A stretch of 64,000 nucleotides of DNA, taken from NCBI RefSeq assembly GCF_040054535.1, contig NC_090782.1, positions 15,656,001 through 15,720,000 of the forward strand, given 5' to 3'. Source of the stretch: Antennarius striatus. Lineage: Eukaryota; Chordata; Actinopteri; Lophiiformes; Antennariidae. Position 1 is the first letter of the stretch, and every line of letters begins with the position of its first letter. Below the pieces are notes generated by a model. The model ran no database searches and was not told where the DNA came from. It saw only the letters and a program-made list of their open reading frames with translations. Made by a program: the position numbers and the translations under genes. Positions 61,400 to 64,000 of the stretch are shown piece by piece.

Positions 61400-63060
61400 T
61401 CCTGAGTAAAACTTTTTTGGCCCCGTTTAAGATGTGGTTACATTAAAAATTCGTGTTTGACTCGTGACATGGAAATTGTTCGAAAATCTCTGAGAAGTAA
61501 CCTAAAAAAATGTGTTTCTGTTGACAAACAACCCGCGGTACTGTTCCCTAAGTTTCACCTTCCCAGGGACAGCAGGGGGCCAAGAACAAGCTGCTCCAGC
61601 TTGAGACACCCATGGTGAGCACAATCTTGAGTTCAATGGTAAAATGTTACAAATTAGATTTTCTGGTGCTATTATAAATATACTGTCCCTCACACATGCA
61701 TACCAAATATATTACTTGAAAAATACAGATAGGGAGTGGTTATTTTCTAGAATCTTTGCATGAACACATGGGGACACTGGATCTTTGGATAAGCATATCC
61801 CAGTATGAGTAAGTGGGAACCTAATACTTGTAATCACGTTTAAGATAATGCAACATTTTCAAATATGCACAAACTTAAAAAGAGCTACGTACTTTATATA
61901 ATGAATTTATTTATTTATATGTGATTTTCCAGTCAAATTCAGTTTTTTTAAATTATATTAGGATTTACGTATGTAAATCATGTAAACCTGAAAGCAGACC
62001 ATCTGGACATTTTCATTTGCCATCGTAATTAATATGTTATTTGGATTCTGATCTCAGTATTCCTTCAAAACTCTCAGACTGCAGAATATTTTTATCAGAG
62101 ATTGTGAAGCATTATGTCTCAGATTTGCCGAGTGCTCCCATGTATATTCTTCGACATTCACAGGTTCCTTCTGGCTATTTATACAGATTATATGGGCTTT
62201 TATATCTCTAAAGTCATTGGTGGAAATGACTTTTTATGGCTTCTGGGCTGTCTTGGTTATCTGCCCCTCAGGTCAGGCTGAATTACTGCTGGCAGAAACT
62301 TTTCTTAGTTCTCTTATAGAGTCACAACATAAAAGTGTTCTAATGTCTCTTGATGGATTTTAACTGACAGTAAAAGATGTAATGGCAAACTCAATATATT
62401 TAATGCTTTGTTTTTAAATGAAAGTTTTAACTACCTTGGGCTCAGGGATCGGCTGACTTAATAGGATTTTTTTTATTTTTTTGACTTAAGCACCTGTCTA
62501 CAACAATTTAATTGCCTCCACCAAGGACTTTATGCTGCCACCCATGTGTGATTGCTGGTTTGTTTTCTTGTTTGTTTGTCTCCAGGATTACACAAAATCC
62601 AATGAACTGAATTCCATGAAACATGGAGGGAAAGGATGTAGGCCAAACAGAAGTCCATAAAATTTAAGTGCAGATCTTTTATAAGGGTAGATTATTTTTC
62701 TAACTTTACTTTTACTTTGTGAGACACTATGGGCTACGTTTTTGCCCCCCCCCCCAAAAAAAAATAAAAATGAAAAACTGGACAGATTTACATGAAACTT
62801 TGCATTGTGGTGGATCACAGTCCAATACGAATTTTTAAGTGATAGATAATTTTAAATTTTTTTTAACAGTAATGAAAGAGGAGAGCAACATCATACTGGC
62901 AAAATTATTCCATAGCTTTAAGGTAACAGTAAATTATTACAATTATTTTATTAACCACAAGAAATTATTTATTATCATGAATCGCAATCAACACACATCA
63001 TCAACATATTTCCCTTTTCCACTCTTAAAACACCTCACTAATAATCAGCAATAATAAGGT
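61400..63060. other. Gene-free stretch
   Basis: Nothing coding is seen. 62030-62430 is a complex, repeat-free block; the rest is AT-rich with C10 and A/T runs near 62745. Confidence 0.4.
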
Positions 63061-63070
63061 AATAGTAATA

Positions 63071-63105
63071 TTTTATTATTATTATTATTATCATCATTAT
63101 TATTA

Positions 63106-63140
<35 letters not shown>

Positions 63141-63188
63141 AATAATATTAATAATAATAATAATGATAATGATAATAATAATAATAAC
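63071..63188. repeat. (ATT)n/(AAT)n near-palindrome
   Basis: ATT units on the left switch to AAT units at 63137/63138, where ATTATTAATAAT is a perfect palindrome. Interruptions TCAT on the left and ATGA on the right lie at similar though not identical distances from the centre. Confidence 0.9.
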
Positions 63189-63943
63189 AATGTACAAATA
63201 CATCTACACTAATGTTGAACATTAATCTTTAATGTTTGCTACTGTTTTTATACGGTATACTGCAGATAGGTAGATGAACCACAAGGCTTTGCATAGTCTG
63301 CAGGAGACAAATGTGGACATATTTTAAGACTAATTTGCACCTTTAAATGTGCTCAAAGATTGAGAAGAATGAAATCTATCCAAAAATAAACAAATACATT
63401 AGAATTCAAGTCAAATTTGACAAACTCTGGCAAATACATTTGTTCATAAAACACATGGCATTCAAAGAATGAAAAGTATGAGTGGACATTACAATACCAT
63501 GAAACTGCAAATAAAAAACAATAGACACTAAAAGCTAATATTAACAAACAAAGCTAGAGATAAATAAATGTGTTGTGAGTTTACGTCTAAGCTACAGTGA
63601 AGTCATGTTTCAAGGTCTCATTTAAAGGACCTGACAGTTTGTGGAGACCGCAGTGGCTCTGGTCAGTTCAGGAGCATAGAAACCAAAAACTTGCTTCAGC
63701 CTGCTTGGTTCTTATTTTAAGTAAGCCCGTCCCTGAGTACCTGAGGGGTCTTTATAATTTTTAATGAATGTGACGATAAGATGTGAATATTTGACAAAAT
63801 CTTTTAATGCTTTACATATCAGTAGCTAGTTTCCAAAATTCCTCCTTGAATACACAATGAGCCACTGTGCTGAGCAACGTGCTTTTCTTTTTACAGTTAT
63901 CTGAATGAACTGCAACTGACTCATTGATTTATTTTAAAGACCT

Positions 63944-63992
63944 GTAAATAAATAAATAGATACATACATAAATGAATAAATAAATAAATAAT
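63944..63992. repeat. (AAAT)n tract at window end
   Basis: AAAT/GAAT/ACAT tetranucleotide units. Confidence 0.9.
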
Positions 63993-64000
63993 TTCCCCTG

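Noticed and set aside
63071..63188. CRISPR-like regular repeats
   Set aside because: A trinucleotide microsatellite with no spacers; the window is from a vertebrate genome.

Overview
This is a vertebrate nuclear genome window, almost certainly from a ray-finned (teleost) fish. Evidence: GT-AG introns, AATAAA poly(A) signals, abundant (CA)n/(TG)n/(AT)n microsatellites, repeated tRNA-like SINE copies and decayed fish LINE and hAT copies, and five recognisable vertebrate genes. All family assignments come from reading translations and splice sites by eye; no database search was run.

Layout. (1) 1-1825: last three exons of nucleolin (ncl, + strand), ending in the RGG tail. (2) 2-7.9 kb: intergenic DNA with two LINE remnants, a SINE and microsatellites. 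(3) 7.98-10.7 kb: b3gnt7 (- strand), one coding exon plus a predicted 5' exon and promoter. (4) 10.8-20.3 kb: no gene seen; repeats and possible regulatory sequence. (5) 20.3-40.4 kb: armc9 (- strand). I could join 23 coding exons in frame into a 778-aa protein, including a 25-nt microexon. (6) 40.4-40.8 kb: probable shared promoter between armc9 and polr2h. (7) 40.6-44.6 kb: polr2h (+ strand), complete, 150 aa. (8) 46.3-52.5 kb: an MFSD8/CLN7-like transporter gene (+ strand), 11 exons, 497 aa. (9) 52.5-64 kb: no coding gene seen; a CpG/GC-box/CCAAT promoter-like block at 54.6-54.9 kb and several complex, repeat-poor blocks that look like conserved non-coding DNA.

ncl - b3gnt7 - armc9 keep the order and relative orientation I recall for human 2q37.1 (NCL opposite to B3GNT7 and ARMC9). 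polr2h and the transporter gene lie beyond the break in that block. The genes are unrelated housekeeping or cell-biological loci (ribosome biogenesis, glycan extension, cilium base, RNA polymerase subunit, lysosome-type transporter), not an operon or a pathway cluster.

I found no new enzyme system, CRISPR array or non-repeat coding locus beyond these. The items most worth checking are the armc9 microexon, a b3gnt7 start codon predicted to be assembled across a splice junction, the displaced dileucine signal in the transporter, the orphan promoter at 54.7 kb and the candidate non-coding elements downstream of it.
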